Positions 1 to 9,219 of a DNA stretch of 64,000 bases are shown here, piece after piece; the first letter of the stretch is position 1; each line of letters begins with the position of its first letter. The notes beneath the pieces are model-generated. The model searched no databases. It saw nothing but the letters and a program-made list of their open reading frames with translations, and was not told where the DNA came from. Both the position numbers and the translations under genes were made by a program. The stretch comes from Streptomyces coacervatus (GTDB lineage: Bacteria > Actinomycetota > Actinomycetes > Streptomycetales > Streptomycetaceae). The stretch covers positions 124,001-188,000 of the forward strand of contig NZ_JARHTP010000019.1 in the NCBI RefSeq assembly GCF_029223485.1, given 5' to 3'.

Positions 1-281
1 CCCTTGAGGTCGAGGTCGAAGGCGGAGAGGTCCTGGGTGGCGCGGGCGGTGATGGTCGCGGTGCCGGTGAGGCGGTGTCCGCCGGCGGGGTCGTAGGCGA
101 GGTTCAGGTCGTAGTGGCTGACGTCGTATCCGCCGTTGCCCGCCTTGGGGAAGTACGGGTCGCGCAGGCCCGGGCCGCCCGGTGTGCCGTGGACACCGCC
201 GCTGCACGCGCTCAGGGCGAGTGCGAGGGGAACCGCGAGGGCGCGGAGGACTGTGGGGACAGTGGGTACGGGTCTGGGCAC
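1..281 (-). CDS. M1-family zinc metallopeptidase lipoprotein, N-terminal part (runs off the left edge)
   Basis: The visible 93 codons start at a GTG and encode a short basic stretch, a hydrophobic segment and a lipobox (LSAC, Cys at about residue 25), so the product is an exported lipoprotein. After a Gly/Pro linker the mature part reads DPYFPKAGNGGYDVSHYDL and then a beta-strand pattern with TGTATITA. This is the typical N-terminus of bacterial M1 aminopeptidases (aminopeptidase N-like). The HExxH zinc site would lie beyond the edge and is not seen. An AGGA sits about 8 nt before the start. The family assignment rests on the N-terminal domain only. Confidence 0.75.
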   Translation of the reverse strand, partial: MPRPVPTVPTVLRALAVPLALALSACSGGVHGTPGGPGLRDPYFPKAGNGGYDVSHYDLNLAYDPAGGHRLTGTATITARATQDLSAFDLDLK

Positions 282-318
282 GCCGGTGATCCTATGGCGG
301 CGTGACACCATCTCGTAC

Positions 319-819
319 GTGCTCGACATCGGCTATGCCCTCTCCAACCGTTTCCCGGACCCGCCGCAGACGGACTACCGCCGCGCGGACGTCCACGCCC
401 TGCGGCACGACCTGTTCTGCGGGGACGTCTATCTCGCCGACACCAAGGCGGACCGGGAGCTGTCCACAGCCTGGGGATGGGTGCCGGTGCTCGACTTCGC
501 CTGGGCGCTGTGCGACATCGTGGAGCACATCGACCGCGACCCCGCGGGCTCCCGCGCCTCCCGCCCCCAGCACGCCGAGCTCGACTTCACCGAGTCGACC
601 GACCGCATGCTCTTCGAGCGCCGCTTCGGGTGGGTGGATGTGGAGGCCGACTGGATGCCCGCCAAGGAGCCGCCGCTCACCTTCTCCCACAGTGAACTGC
701 GGCGCGAGGCGCGGGACTTTCTGCACGACCTGATTGCCGACCTGGTCGACCTGCATGAGTCTCTGGGCGAGAACCCGGCGATCTGGACGTTGCAGGCGCG
801 GTTTCCCAGGGTTCCGTGA
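319..819 (+). CDS. Conserved hypothetical protein, about 166 aa
   Basis: Soluble acidic protein with no signal peptide or membrane segment. It begins VLDIGYALSNRFPDPPQTDYRR and contains many charged and aromatic residues. I do not recognise a domain. The GTG at 319 leaves 37 bp to the divergent metallopeptidase start. An in-frame GTG at 286 would leave only 4 bp, so 319 is preferred, but neither has a clear ribosome binding site and the mRNA may be leaderless. It ends 121 bp before a convergent pentapeptide-repeat gene, with a dispersed 43-bp repeat in the gap. Confidence 0.65.
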   Translation: MLDIGYALSNRFPDPPQTDYRRADVHALRHDLFCGDVYLADTKADRELSTAWGWVPVLDFAWALCDIVEHIDRDPAGSRASRPQHAELDFTESTDRMLFERRFGWVDVEADWMPAKEPPLTFSHSELRREARDFLHDLIADLVDLHESLGENPAIWTLQARFPRVP

Positions 820-867
820 GTCCCGGTGGCCGTCTGCTGGGGGCTGCCGCCCTCAGACCCCCGCTGT

Positions 868-910
868 CGGCCTGAACGGCCTCGTCCTCAAACGCCGGAC
901 GGGCTGAAAG
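868..910 (+). repeat. Dispersed intergenic repeat R2, copy 1
   Basis: A 43-bp sequence beginning CGGCCTGAACGGCCTCGTCC and ending CGCCGGACGGGCTGAAAG. It recurs at 39490 and 63713 in the same orientation. This copy lies between two convergent genes. It follows a CCCCC-rich stretch, as the other copies do. Confidence 0.85.
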
Positions 911-940
911 ACCAAGCCCCGGCCGGCACCGAAAAACCCC

Positions 941-1636
941 TCACCCCTCCACCCGAATCCCCATCTCCGCAGCCAACACCGGTGCCAGATCCACCAGTTG
1001 CGCCGGACTGATCACCGCACCCGCCAGCCGGTCCACCCCGCGCGCGATTCCCAGCTCGGCCGCCGCTCTCAGGTCCACGTCCTTCAGGACCGCCGCAGTG
1101 AGATCCGCCTCCTTCAGGACGCAGTCCACGAACTCCACGCGCTCCAGCCGGGCGCCCCCGAAGTCCGGCTCCACCAGCACACAGCTCTCGAAGACGACGT
1201 CCTTGAGTCTTGCCGCGCGCAGGTTCAGGTAGTCGATCTTGCCGCCGCGGACGACCACTCTTTCCAGGACCGCGCCGTGCAGCTGCGCCCCGCCGAGGCG
1301 GGCGTCGACCACCTCGACGTCGCGCAGGGTGGCTTCGGCCAGGTCCGTGCCGACCCCGCGCAGCCCCGTCAGGACCGAGTCGAGCACCCGGGCATGCTGC
1401 AGCCGCGTCTCGTCCAGCGCGCACCCCGTCAGCGCGCAGTCCATGAAACGGGCGCCCCCGCCGTCCTGCCCGGCGAAGTCCGCCTCCCGGAACTCCAGCC
1501 CGTCGTAGTCCCCGTCCGGCTCCAACTCCCCGCCCGCGAACTGCTCCAGCGGAGGCAGCCGCACCTCCGGCCGCCGCGCCCCCTTCACCGCCGTACCACC
1601 GGAACCGCCCATCCCGCCCGCCTCTCTCCTCGCCAT
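941..1636 (-). CDS. Pentapeptide-repeat protein, 231 aa
   Basis: After a 45-residue Gly/Arg/Pro-rich N-terminus the protein is a run of degenerate pentapeptide repeats of the A(D/N)LXX type, for example LEFREADFAGQDGGGARFMD, CALDETRLQHARVLD, GTDLAEATLRDVEVVD and KEADLTAAVLKDVDL. It should form a right-handed quadrilateral beta-helix. It ends in a short non-repeat tail (GVDRLAGAVISPAQLVDLAP) that is typical of actinobacterial members. No signal peptide. Some pentapeptide proteins protect gyrase, but nothing here points to that role. A later ATG (1612) is an alternative start. Confidence 0.85.
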   Translation of the reverse strand: MARREAGGMGGSGGTAVKGARRPEVRLPPLEQFAGGELEPDGDYDGLEFREADFAGQDGGGARFMDCALTGCALDETRLQHARVLDSVLTGLRGVGTDLAEATLRDVEVVDARLGGAQLHGAVLERVVVRGGKIDYLNLRAARLKDVVFESCVLVEPDFGGARLERVEFVDCVLKEADLTAAVLKDVDLRAAAELGIARGVDRLAGAVISPAQLVDLAPVLAAEMGIRVEG

Positions 1637-1807
1637 GCCCCCATGGTGCCTCCCGCCACTGACAATCAGCCTGACCAGCCAAAACGCGCTCCCATGTCAC
1701 ATTCGGGCGCCGAAATCAGTCGTACTCACAGAAAGGCGACCCCGGCCCAGGACCCAGGCCCACCCAAGGCCCCAGGCCCGGCCAAGGAACCAAGGGAGAC
1801 CCGACCC

Positions 1808-2989
1808 ATGCACCGCATCACCGTCATCGGCGGCGGATTCGCCGGACTGACCGCGGCCGTCACCGCCGCCGAGGCCGGCGCGAAGGTGACCGTGTTCGAA
1901 GCCCACCACACCCTCGGCGGGCGAGCGCGGACCGCGGAGGGCCCGTACCGGACGAACGACGGACCGCACGCCCTCTACAACGGCGGCCCGCACTGGACCT
2001 GGCTCAAGCAGCGGAATCTGATCGGCCCGCTCGCCCCGATCCCGCCCCTGGAAGCGGCCCGCCTGCGCGTCCGCCACCACGGCGTGCTCCGCCGCACCCC
2101 GCCCTTCGCGATGCTCAAGCTGCTGCGCCCCGGACTCCAACAGGCGCCCATCGACGTCGACTTCATGACCTGGGCCACCGGTGTCGCGGGCGAGGAGGCC
2201 GCCCGGGCCGCCGCCCACTACTCCGCCGTCGCCCTCTTCCACCACGACCCCGGCACCCTCTCCGCCGCGTTCGTGCAGGAGCGGCTGCGCCGTGCCACCA
2301 AACTCCCGCCCGAGGCGCACTACCCGCGCGGCGGCTGGGCGAACGTCATCGACCGGATGGCCGCCCGGGCCTGGAATCTGGGCGTCCGGATGGAGACCCT
2401 GTCCCGCGTCGACACCCTCGACGCCCTTCCGGCGACCGGCGGCCCCGTCATCGTCGCCACCTCCCTCGACGCCGCCCGCCGACTCCTGCGCGACGACTCC
2501 CTGACCTGGACGAGCGGCCGTACGACTCTCATCGATCTCGCCGTGCGGACCCGGCGCGGAGACGCCTTCGCCGTGTGCGACCTCGACTCCCCCGGCTGGC
2601 TGGAACGGTTCACCGCGCAGGACCGCTCACTCGCGCCGGCCGGCGAGCAGCTCGTCCAGGGCCAGATCCCCATCGCCCCGCACGAGACGAAGGCCGACGG
2701 CATCGCCCGTGCCGAGGTCCTCCTCGACCTGGCCTTCGAGGGCTGGCGCGGGCGCGTCACCTGGCGGCGCGAGGCCGTCGCGAACGGCCGTACCGGCGCC
2801 GTGGACCTGCCCGGCACCAGCTGGCGCGACCGCCCGGCCATCGACCGCGGCAACGGCGTGTACCTCGCCGGCGACCAGGTCGCGGCCCCCGGCGTCCTCT
2901 CGGAGGTCTCCTTCAACAGCGCCCTCGCCGCGGTGTCGCTGGCCCTCGGCCGACGAGCCTTCGCCCCCCTTGACCTCAAGCAGGCTTAA
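1808..2989 (+). CDS. FAD-dependent amine-oxidase-like oxidoreductase, 393 aa
   Basis: Starts MHRITVIGGGFAGLTAAVTA, a classic dinucleotide-binding fold (GGGFAGL, residues 8-14), followed by the acidic strand end VTVFEAH and GGRART, as in phytoene-desaturase and amine-oxidase flavoproteins. The C-terminus has the second FAD contact, NGVYLAGDQVAAPG. Length fits the family. Substrate unknown. An AGGGAG stands 8-9 nt before the ATG. The gene stands alone between convergent neighbours and is followed by a strong GC hairpin. It could serve carotenoid-like or secondary metabolism, but no pathway partner is adjacent. Confidence 0.85.
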   Translation: MHRITVIGGGFAGLTAAVTAAEAGAKVTVFEAHHTLGGRARTAEGPYRTNDGPHALYNGGPHWTWLKQRNLIGPLAPIPPLEAARLRVRHHGVLRRTPPFAMLKLLRPGLQQAPIDVDFMTWATGVAGEEAARAAAHYSAVALFHHDPGTLSAAFVQERLRRATKLPPEAHYPRGGWANVIDRMAARAWNLGVRMETLSRVDTLDALPATGGPVIVATSLDAARRLLRDDSLTWTSGRTTLIDLAVRTRRGDAFAVCDLDSPGWLERFTAQDRSLAPAGEQLVQGQIPIAPHETKADGIARAEVLLDLAFEGWRGRVTWRREAVANGRTGAVDLPGTSWRDRPAIDRGNGVYLAGDQVAAPGVLSEVSFNSALAAVSLALGRRAFAPLDLKQA

Positions 2990-2999
2990 GGCCTCGGGA

Positions 3000-3031
3000 G
3001 GGGCGCCCCTGAAGGGGCGCCCCTTCAGGGG
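3000..3031 (+). terminator. Nested GC hairpin downstream of the FAD oxidoreductase
   Basis: GGGGCGCCCC-TGAA-GGGGCGCCCC can pair perfectly (10-bp stem). The overlapping segment from 3006 to 3031 is itself a perfect palindrome (CCCCTGAAGGGGC and its complement), so two mutually exclusive hairpins are possible. No U-tract follows. It probably blocks transcription between the convergent genes, and its right half overlaps repeat R1. Confidence 0.6.
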
Positions 3032-3095
3032 CGCGGGGCTGCATCAATATGCGGCTCCGCCGCGTGGGCGCGACCAGCCCCAACGGCGCCGCAGA
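3027..3095 (+). repeat. Dispersed intergenic repeat R1, copy 1
   Basis: A 69-bp block starting AGGGGCGCGGGGCTGCATCA and ending CAACGGCGCCGCAGA. It matches 12246-12314 in the same orientation with a single mismatch (C at 3080, A in the other copy). It lies outside any supported gene. Confidence 0.9.
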
Positions 3096-3121
3096 AGAAA
3101 ACCAGCGCACCCCGCGGAGCG

Positions 3122-5725
3122 CTAACGCAGACGCCGTACGTCAATCACCCAGATCCCCCGCCCATGCGTCGCCGCATACAGCCGTCCATCCGGACCCGTC
3201 CGCACCTGCAGCACTGCCGTGGTCGGCAGATTGCCCCCAGCCACCTTCCAGCTCGCCGAGCCAGGCATCCGCACCAGCACCCCAAGATCCGTGCCCAGCG
3301 CGATCGTCCCGCCCTTCAGCAGGGCCACCGAGTTTGCCGGTACGTCGGGCAGGTTCCCGGAGATGTCCGTCCAGGTGACGCCACCGTTCCGGGTCTCGAA
3401 CAAGTGCCCGACACCGGCGCCCGGTCCCTCCGTCCACTTACGCGAGAAGCCGTTGACGGCGAGCAGAACGTGATCGGAGTTCGCCGGGTCGATCGCGAGG
3501 CCCGAGAGGTAGCGGTTGGGCACCGTCCCGTCCACCGGCAGCGTCAGCTGGTGCCAGCCCGTGCCGTCGGCGTTGCCGACCGCGATGCCGCGCGTGAAGC
3601 CCTGGTTGTTGCAGGGCCCGCACCAGGCGGCGTACACCTTGCCGCCGGACGAGGCCACCGCGGTCGCCGTATGCCCCGCACCCAGGTCGTACGCGCCGAC
3701 CCACTCGCTCCCGCTGCGGATCGCGTACCCCTTGTTGTTGATCCACACATGCCGGCCGCCCGCGACCCAGACCTTCGGGTCCTTGATGTCGGCGTTCAGC
3801 GGGGCGATGAAGCGCGCCTCGCCGGTCGCGCTGTCGGGCGGGGCGACCGAGTACGACGTCGCCTTCGACGGATCGGTGACCCAACTGCCGTCATTCACCG
3901 CGCAGTTGTTGGTGACCGAAACGGCCAGGTACACATACTCCTGGGCGATGTTGCACCCGTTCGCCGGGTCGGTGATCGTGTCGCCGCCGTCGCCGCCGAA
4001 GTTGGAGCCCATCACGTGGTCGCCGGGCCGCAGCTCCGACTGCCCGTTGTCCTGCAGGCCGCCGGTGATGGCGACACCCCGCCCGGCAGGATCGACGCCC
4101 ACGCCGACCGAGTAGTACTGCAGGGCATCCATCGTGCCGTCGTTCAGGGACGTCCAGTCGGTGGCATGCCCGTCGGCGTTCGCGCTGCCGTTCAACGGCC
4201 GCCTGAAGACACCGCCGTCGTCGCCGACGATCACATACGGCGCTCCCCGGTCACTGCCCACCGCCACCGAGTGCTGGTCGGCATGCGTGGTCGCCGGGCA
4301 GTCGCCGGACTGCTTCGTCGGGTCGATGGACCAGCACGGGAAGCCGAAGTTCCAGTAGGGCCCGGGCACGGACCAGGACTTGCCGCCGTCCTTGGTCTCG
4401 AAGACCTCCTCCAGACCGGCGTACACATGGTCCGGGTTCTTCGGGTCGACGGTGAGGAACTGGTCGTACCAGGACTGGATGCCCGGCTGGTATCCGGCGC
4501 CGGTGAGCGCCGAGCCCGAGTCCCGCAACTGCTTGTAGTCGGCGATCTTCACCCAAGGGCCGGTCGGCGAACCGGACTTCGACACGAAGATGCCCTCAAG
4601 GCCGCTGTCCGGATTCTCCGCGGTCTGCTCCGGCGACTGGTCGATGGCGTAGTACCGGGACCCGTCCGCACTGCGCGCGAAGGTCACGTTGCCGACGTCC
4701 TCGGCATTGCTCGGCAGATCACCGAGCCCGGTCACCCGCTGCCAACTGCCCCCGGACTTCGCATAGAAGCCGTTGTACGTGTCCCCGCCCCGCCAGCCGA
4801 CGGCGAGGACGACCTTGCCGGGGTCCTTCGGGTCGATGGCGATGTCGTTCGCGATGTTCTTGTACGCGGCCGACGCGTCGCTCGCCTTCGAACCCCCCGG
4901 CAGATAGTCCGGGTTGGGCGCGAACTCCAGCTTCCAGGCGCCCTTCAGGGTCCTGCTGCTGTGGCTCCACACACCCCGCGTGGTCGCCGCCCACACCTTG
5001 TCCCCGGCGAACCGCAGCGCGTTGATCGACGTCGATTCGAGCTCGTCCCCGCCGACCCGGTCACGCCGGCTGAAACTGCCGTCGCGCGGGTCGTCCAGCA
5101 CATAGACACCGGTGCCGAGGAAGGAGGTGGCACTGGTGTTGGCCTCGCCCGTGGCGTACCAGAGCCGCCCCTTGCCGTCGAGCTGCAGATCACCCGTCGA
5201 CAGCGCGGGCAGCCCGTCGGAGATGTTCGTCCAGTGACCGCCACCGGTACGCGACCGGAAGACACCGCCGTTGGCCGAACCGGCGTACACATACCCGTGC
5301 CGGTCGGCCGCGAGCCCGGTCACCCGGCCGGTCACCTTGCCCGACCCGCCACTGGAGTTGGAGTTGATGTCCCGGTACCGCGGATCGTCGGAGTCGTAGG
5401 GCAGCCGCGTCAGATCGCGCCAACTCCCCTTGGTGTGCGGCAGATCCGCCAGTGCGTCGTACGCCGCCCCGTACGCCCCCGGCGCCACGATCCCCGGCGA
5501 GGTGCGCGCCTCGGCGTACTGGTCGGCCTGCTCGGCCTCCTCCTGTGCCTCTCCCCCGTCATCGTCGTCCCCCGCCGTCGCCGCCGTGAAAGCCGACAGG
5601 CCCATCTGCTGCTTGTGCAGATGGGCCTGTGGCTGTGCCTGAGCCTGCGTCACCGTCAGGCCCAGCGCGGCGGTGGTGGAAAGGACCACCCAGATCCGTC
5701 TTCTTCGCCAGCCGTTGGCTGCCAT
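3122..5725 (-). CDS. Secreted BNR/VPS10-like beta-propeller protein, 867 aa
   Basis: An N-terminal signal peptide (MAANGWRRRR, a hydrophobic stretch, then TQAQA) precedes an acidic linker (residues 53-70) and a long beta-propeller. Asp-box or BNR-type turns are visible (RTGGGHWTNIS, TKDGGKSWSVPG, TRNGGVTWTDIS), and the last blade ends RLYAATHGRGIWVID, typical of sialidase-like, GH74 and sortilin-type propellers. Such genes are often called glycosyl hydrolases, but I see no catalytic signature and do not assign an activity. The ATG at 5725 has GGGAGG eight nt upstream. It follows another secreted-protein gene on the same strand, 146 bp away. Confidence 0.85.
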   Translation of the reverse strand: MAANGWRRRRIWVVLSTTAALGLTVTQAQAQPQAHLHKQQMGLSAFTAATAGDDDDGGEAQEEAEQADQYAEARTSPGIVAPGAYGAAYDALADLPHTKGSWRDLTRLPYDSDDPRYRDINSNSSGGSGKVTGRVTGLAADRHGYVYAGSANGGVFRSRTGGGHWTNISDGLPALSTGDLQLDGKGRLWYATGEANTSATSFLGTGVYVLDDPRDGSFSRRDRVGGDELESTSINALRFAGDKVWAATTRGVWSHSSRTLKGAWKLEFAPNPDYLPGGSKASDASAAYKNIANDIAIDPKDPGKVVLAVGWRGGDTYNGFYAKSGGSWQRVTGLGDLPSNAEDVGNVTFARSADGSRYYAIDQSPEQTAENPDSGLEGIFVSKSGSPTGPWVKIADYKQLRDSGSALTGAGYQPGIQSWYDQFLTVDPKNPDHVYAGLEEVFETKDGGKSWSVPGPYWNFGFPCWSIDPTKQSGDCPATTHADQHSVAVGSDRGAPYVIVGDDGGVFRRPLNGSANADGHATDWTSLNDGTMDALQYYSVGVGVDPAGRGVAITGGLQDNGQSELRPGDHVMGSNFGGDGGDTITDPANGCNIAQEYVYLAVSVTNNCAVNDGSWVTDPSKATSYSVAPPDSATGEARFIAPLNADIKDPKVWVAGGRHVWINNKGYAIRSGSEWVGAYDLGAGHTATAVASSGGKVYAAWCGPCNNQGFTRGIAVGNADGTGWHQLTLPVDGTVPNRYLSGLAIDPANSDHVLLAVNGFSRKWTEGPGAGVGHLFETRNGGVTWTDISGNLPDVPANSVALLKGGTIALGTDLGVLVRMPGSASWKVAGGNLPTTAVLQVRTGPDGRLYAATHGRGIWVIDVRRLR

Positions 5726-5871
5726 GAAAATGCCCTCCCCTGGGAGCAGTGGCGTACATGACACGAGCTGGCCAACAGCTTTGACGGGAAGGCCGTGACG
5801 AGAGGTCCCGGAGACGGCAATAAGAGGGTCAAATTCCGGCCACCCAACCGGCAGTCGGCGCCTCTCGCTGC

Positions 5872-8800
5872 TCAGCCGGCAACGGCCTTGGTAGCCGCAC
5901 TCACCGCCGATCCGTCCTTGTACCCGGTCCGGTGCGCAACCACCTTCACGGTGATCTTCTTGCCCTTCTGCGCCGACTTGAGCACCAGCGAGGACTTGGT
6001 CGCCCCGCTGATCGCCCTGCCGTTCGCGTACCACTGGTACGAGTACGAGGTCGCCGCCGGACTCCAGGTCCCAGCAGTCGACTTGAGCGTCCTGCCGACC
6101 TTCGCCGTCCCGCTGATCACGGGCGCCCTGGTCGCCTTGGGCGCGTCCCCCTTGGCGACGGTCACCGCCGCCGAGGTCGCCGTCCCGCTCTGCCAGCCGC
6201 CCTTGACCGCGGTGACCGTCACGGTGAGCTTCTTGCCGAGCTGCGCGGCCGCAATGGTGTACGCCGACGCCGTGGCCCCGCTGATCGCCGTCCCGTCGGC
6301 CTTCCACTGGTAGCTGTACGAGGACGGGGCGGTGGACCAACTCCCGGGCGCCGCCGTTACCTTGGCGCCCACCTTGGCCGTACCCGTCACCTTGGGGACC
6401 GCCGTGTTCGCCAGCTGCGGCTCGGTCACGGTGAAGGTGCCGCGCTGGTACTGGACGCCGTGCGCGATCAGGCTGACGTTCCAGGTGCCGACCGCCGCGC
6501 CCGTCAGGTCGAGGGTCGCCGTCAGCGTCCTGTTGTCGGCGGAGACGGAGTCCGTCGTGGCGGTCAGGGTCCTGCTACCCAGGCTCAGCCGCACGGTGTC
6601 GTCCGGGCCGAGCGCGGTACCGGTCACCGTCAGCCGCACCTTGCCGCCGCTCACCCCGGTGTCGGGGCTGACCGCGGTGACGCTCACCTTGTCCGTGCCG
6701 CACAGCGGGGCCGTACAGCTCAGCTTGGCGCTGTAGGACGTACTGGACGCCTTCTCGGGCAGCCCGAGCAGGAACACGCTCGGCGCCGCCGCGGTGGACG
6801 AGCCGCCCGCCGCGCACTGGTAGCCGGTCGGTATGTACAGCGTGCAGCCGTTGTTCCAGGCACTGTTGTAGAGGGCAGGCACAGCGGTGTCGGCGGCGCC
6901 GTTCGTGTCGGTGATCGCGGCGTCGAAGCGGTCGAACCCGGCAGTGGGCAGCACGGCGCACACCGCCGTGTGCGACTCGTCGAGCGTGCCGGTGACCGTC
7001 CCGTACCCGTACGCCACCGACGGCACCCTGGTGCACTCCGGCGCGGGACCGTCGGCGGTCGCGATGCGCAGGGCGTCCAGGTGGTACTCGGGTGCCGCCT
7101 TCAGCGTGGCCGGCGTCTGCACCAGCACCTGGTGGGTGGTGGAACCGGTGGCCGCGCAGGAGCGGTTGCGGAAGGAGCACTCGACCTTGCCGTCACCACC
7201 CAGGACCGCCATGTTGGCGTTGCCCAACGCGTCCCGCACATCGAGGTGCACGACGTCGGTGGCCGCGTCGGTGGTGACCTGGTGGCAGTTCAGGGTGCCC
7301 GGGGCGTCGTACGCACCCTTGACGGACGGGCCGCCGACCTTCACCGCCGCGGTCCTCGTGCAGCCCGCCGAGTCGGCGGTCGCGGTGACGTCACGCCTGG
7401 CCAGCGTGTATGTGGCGGCCTGGTCCCGGCCCGTGACCAGCACGGTGTGGGCCTTGCCCGGGGTCAGCGCGCACACCGCCCAGCCGTCGGTGGTCGAGCT
7501 GCGGTCGCAGACCTTCTTGCCGGTGGAGTCCAGCACCGAGAACTTCGCGGGAACCCCGCCGGAGGTGGCGGTGAGCTGGAAGACCTCCGCGCTGGTGTGC
7601 GCGTCGGCCGGAATGCTCAGGCAGTGCGAGAAGACGCCGTCGCCCGTGGTCAGCGTGGCCTTGGCACCGCCGGCGGAGAAACTCCCCGCGGGCAGCACCG
7701 GGCAGTCGCTCGCGGCGTCGGTGCGGTGGAAGGCGACGGAGTAGGCACCGGTCGCGTCGTCCCCGCTGTCGTCGGTGTGCACCAGCGCCCGGTAGGGAGC
7801 CGTACCCGTGAGCGCGCAGTCGCCGTTCGAGAGCGATGTGGCGTCGCACTGCGCCGTGCCGTCCCGGTCGAGGACCTCCACCTCGGCGTCCACCCCGGAG
7901 GAGACGAGTGGCGTGAGCGCGGCGATCCGGGCCCCCTGCGGCGCGGAGAGCGTCAGGCAGTCGTACTGCCCGACCGCCCCCAACTCGCCCTTGTACAGCC
8001 CGGTTCCGACGGACACACACCCCGCGTCGGAGGCCCGGTCGAACACGACCAGCCCTTTGCGCGAGTCCTGGAACGGGTACGAGCCGTCGAGAACCGCCGT
8101 ATACGTACCCGCCTTCGTCACCCGGCAGGGATCGGTGCCCGACCGGCACACGGTCAGCCCGTCCGCGTCGTACACCTGCACCGCCCCGGCGGACCGATCC
8201 TCACTCACGTAGTGCACGGTGTACGGACCCGCCATGCCGACGGTGAAGGTGAAGCAGGGGTTCGTGGTCAGGTCCTGCTGCTCCAGCGGCCCGTAGGACC
8301 GGGCGGGCGCGGCGGTGCAGCCCTGCGGATCGTTCAGCCGGCGCACCTTCACGCCGTACTCCGCGGGAAAGCCCTTCTCCGTGTACGAGACCCGGGAGAT
8401 CACCCGGAACGGCCCGTCCCCGGGCAGCACGCAGCTGTCCTCGCCGTCCTCGGGGAAGTGCGGGCAGACGCGGGCGCCGGTCCCGTCGGTGATCCAGGCG
8501 AGGGAGTCGCCGTACACCTTGGACCCGTAGGTGAGCCGGATCCGCTCGCCCTGCTTCGCCTCGAACGGCAGGCAGTCGACCTCCACCGGGCCCACGGTCG
8601 TACGACTGTCGTCCGGCTGGTCCCAGTTGGTGCCGACGGAGTCCGCGCAGCCCTTCGTGGCGCCGAGCGGGACGAAGGTGACCGCGGTCTGCGCGTCCGT
8701 CCAGCCGTCGTTGACGACCTTGACCGTGTACGTGCCCGCGGAGGGCAGCGTGCACATGCCGTTCGTGGCATACGTGTCCCCGTTGCAGTCCACCTGGCTG

Positions 8801-9105
8801 CCGTCGGCCGCCAGCACCTGCCGGGACGCCTCGTTGCTGCTGTCCTGCAGCGGCACCAGGTACAGGCCCGGTGCCCCGGCCGTCACGGTGTAGCAGGCAC
8901 TCACACCGGGCGCGACGGTCGCCCTGCCGACGGCGTCACCCGGGTCGCCGAACGCAGCCACGGCGAGCGGCGCACACTCGGCATCAGCGGCGTCGGCGGA
9001 ACCGGCCCCGGTCAGACTCAGCAGTGAGGCAAGCAGCGGAACGGCCGCGAAGAACGCAACCGCCCGCCGCCGTCTCGCACGCGGACAGGAGTCGTCGTCG
9101 GACAT
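5872..9105 (-). CDS. Large secreted protein with repeated Cys modules, an IPT-like domain and two Ig-like repeats, 1077 aa
   Basis: It has a signal peptide (RRRR at 11-14, hydrophobic core, cleavage near ADA-AD at 38-41). About 750 residues follow in roughly 110-residue modules, each with four spaced cysteines and recurring DC-L-L, VLD-DG and Y-V-F patterns, resembling pre-peptidase C-terminal-like beta-sandwiches. Next comes an IPT/TIG-like segment (about 800-895). The last 180 residues are two tandem Ig-like repeats (PKVTGTAKVGAKVTAAPGSW and PVISGTAKVGRTLKSTAGTW, each with SYSYQW). This is a cell-surface or matrix-binding architecture. No enzyme motif is seen. A strong GGGGGG ribosome site precedes the ATG. 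Confidence 0.85.
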   Translation of the reverse strand: MSDDDSCPRARRRRAVAFFAAVPLLASLLSLTGAGSADAADAECAPLAVAAFGDPGDAVGRATVAPGVSACYTVTAGAPGLYLVPLQDSSNEASRQVLAADGSQVDCNGDTYATNGMCTLPSAGTYTVKVVNDGWTDAQTAVTFVPLGATKGCADSVGTNWDQPDDSRTTVGPVEVDCLPFEAKQGERIRLTYGSKVYGDSLAWITDGTGARVCPHFPEDGEDSCVLPGDGPFRVISRVSYTEKGFPAEYGVKVRRLNDPQGCTAAPARSYGPLEQQDLTTNPCFTFTVGMAGPYTVHYVSEDRSAGAVQVYDADGLTVCRSGTDPCRVTKAGTYTAVLDGSYPFQDSRKGLVVFDRASDAGCVSVGTGLYKGELGAVGQYDCLTLSAPQGARIAALTPLVSSGVDAEVEVLDRDGTAQCDATSLSNGDCALTGTAPYRALVHTDDSGDDATGAYSVAFHRTDAASDCPVLPAGSFSAGGAKATLTTGDGVFSHCLSIPADAHTSAEVFQLTATSGGVPAKFSVLDSTGKKVCDRSSTTDGWAVCALTPGKAHTVLVTGRDQAATYTLARRDVTATADSAGCTRTAAVKVGGPSVKGAYDAPGTLNCHQVTTDAATDVVHLDVRDALGNANMAVLGGDGKVECSFRNRSCAATGSTTHQVLVQTPATLKAAPEYHLDALRIATADGPAPECTRVPSVAYGYGTVTGTLDESHTAVCAVLPTAGFDRFDAAITDTNGAADTAVPALYNSAWNNGCTLYIPTGYQCAAGGSSTAAAPSVFLLGLPEKASSTSYSAKLSCTAPLCGTDKVSVTAVSPDTGVSGGKVRLTVTGTALGPDDTVRLSLGSRTLTATTDSVSADNRTLTATLDLTGAAVGTWNVSLIAHGVQYQRGTFTVTEPQLANTAVPKVTGTAKVGAKVTAAPGSWSTAPSSYSYQWKADGTAISGATASAYTIAAAQLGKKLTVTVTAVKGGWQSGTATSAAVTVAKGDAPKATRAPVISGTAKVGRTLKSTAGTWSPAATSYSYQWYANGRAISGATKSSLVLKSAQKGKKITVKVVAHRTGYKDGSAVSAATKAVAG

Positions 9106-9219
9106 GGAATCCCCCCTGGATCATTGGTCGTTGAGGCGATAGTGACACACAGGTCCGACACCGCACTCACGAGATTCCAGGGGCTGTGGACAACTACCGC
9201 CGGACGGCTGTCGCCCCCC

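Noticed and set aside
5932..9027. Long open frame on the + strand opposite the 1077-aa gene
   Set aside because: It is an antisense GC-rich shadow. It has no domains, and the opposite strand has a signal peptide, ribosome site and domains.
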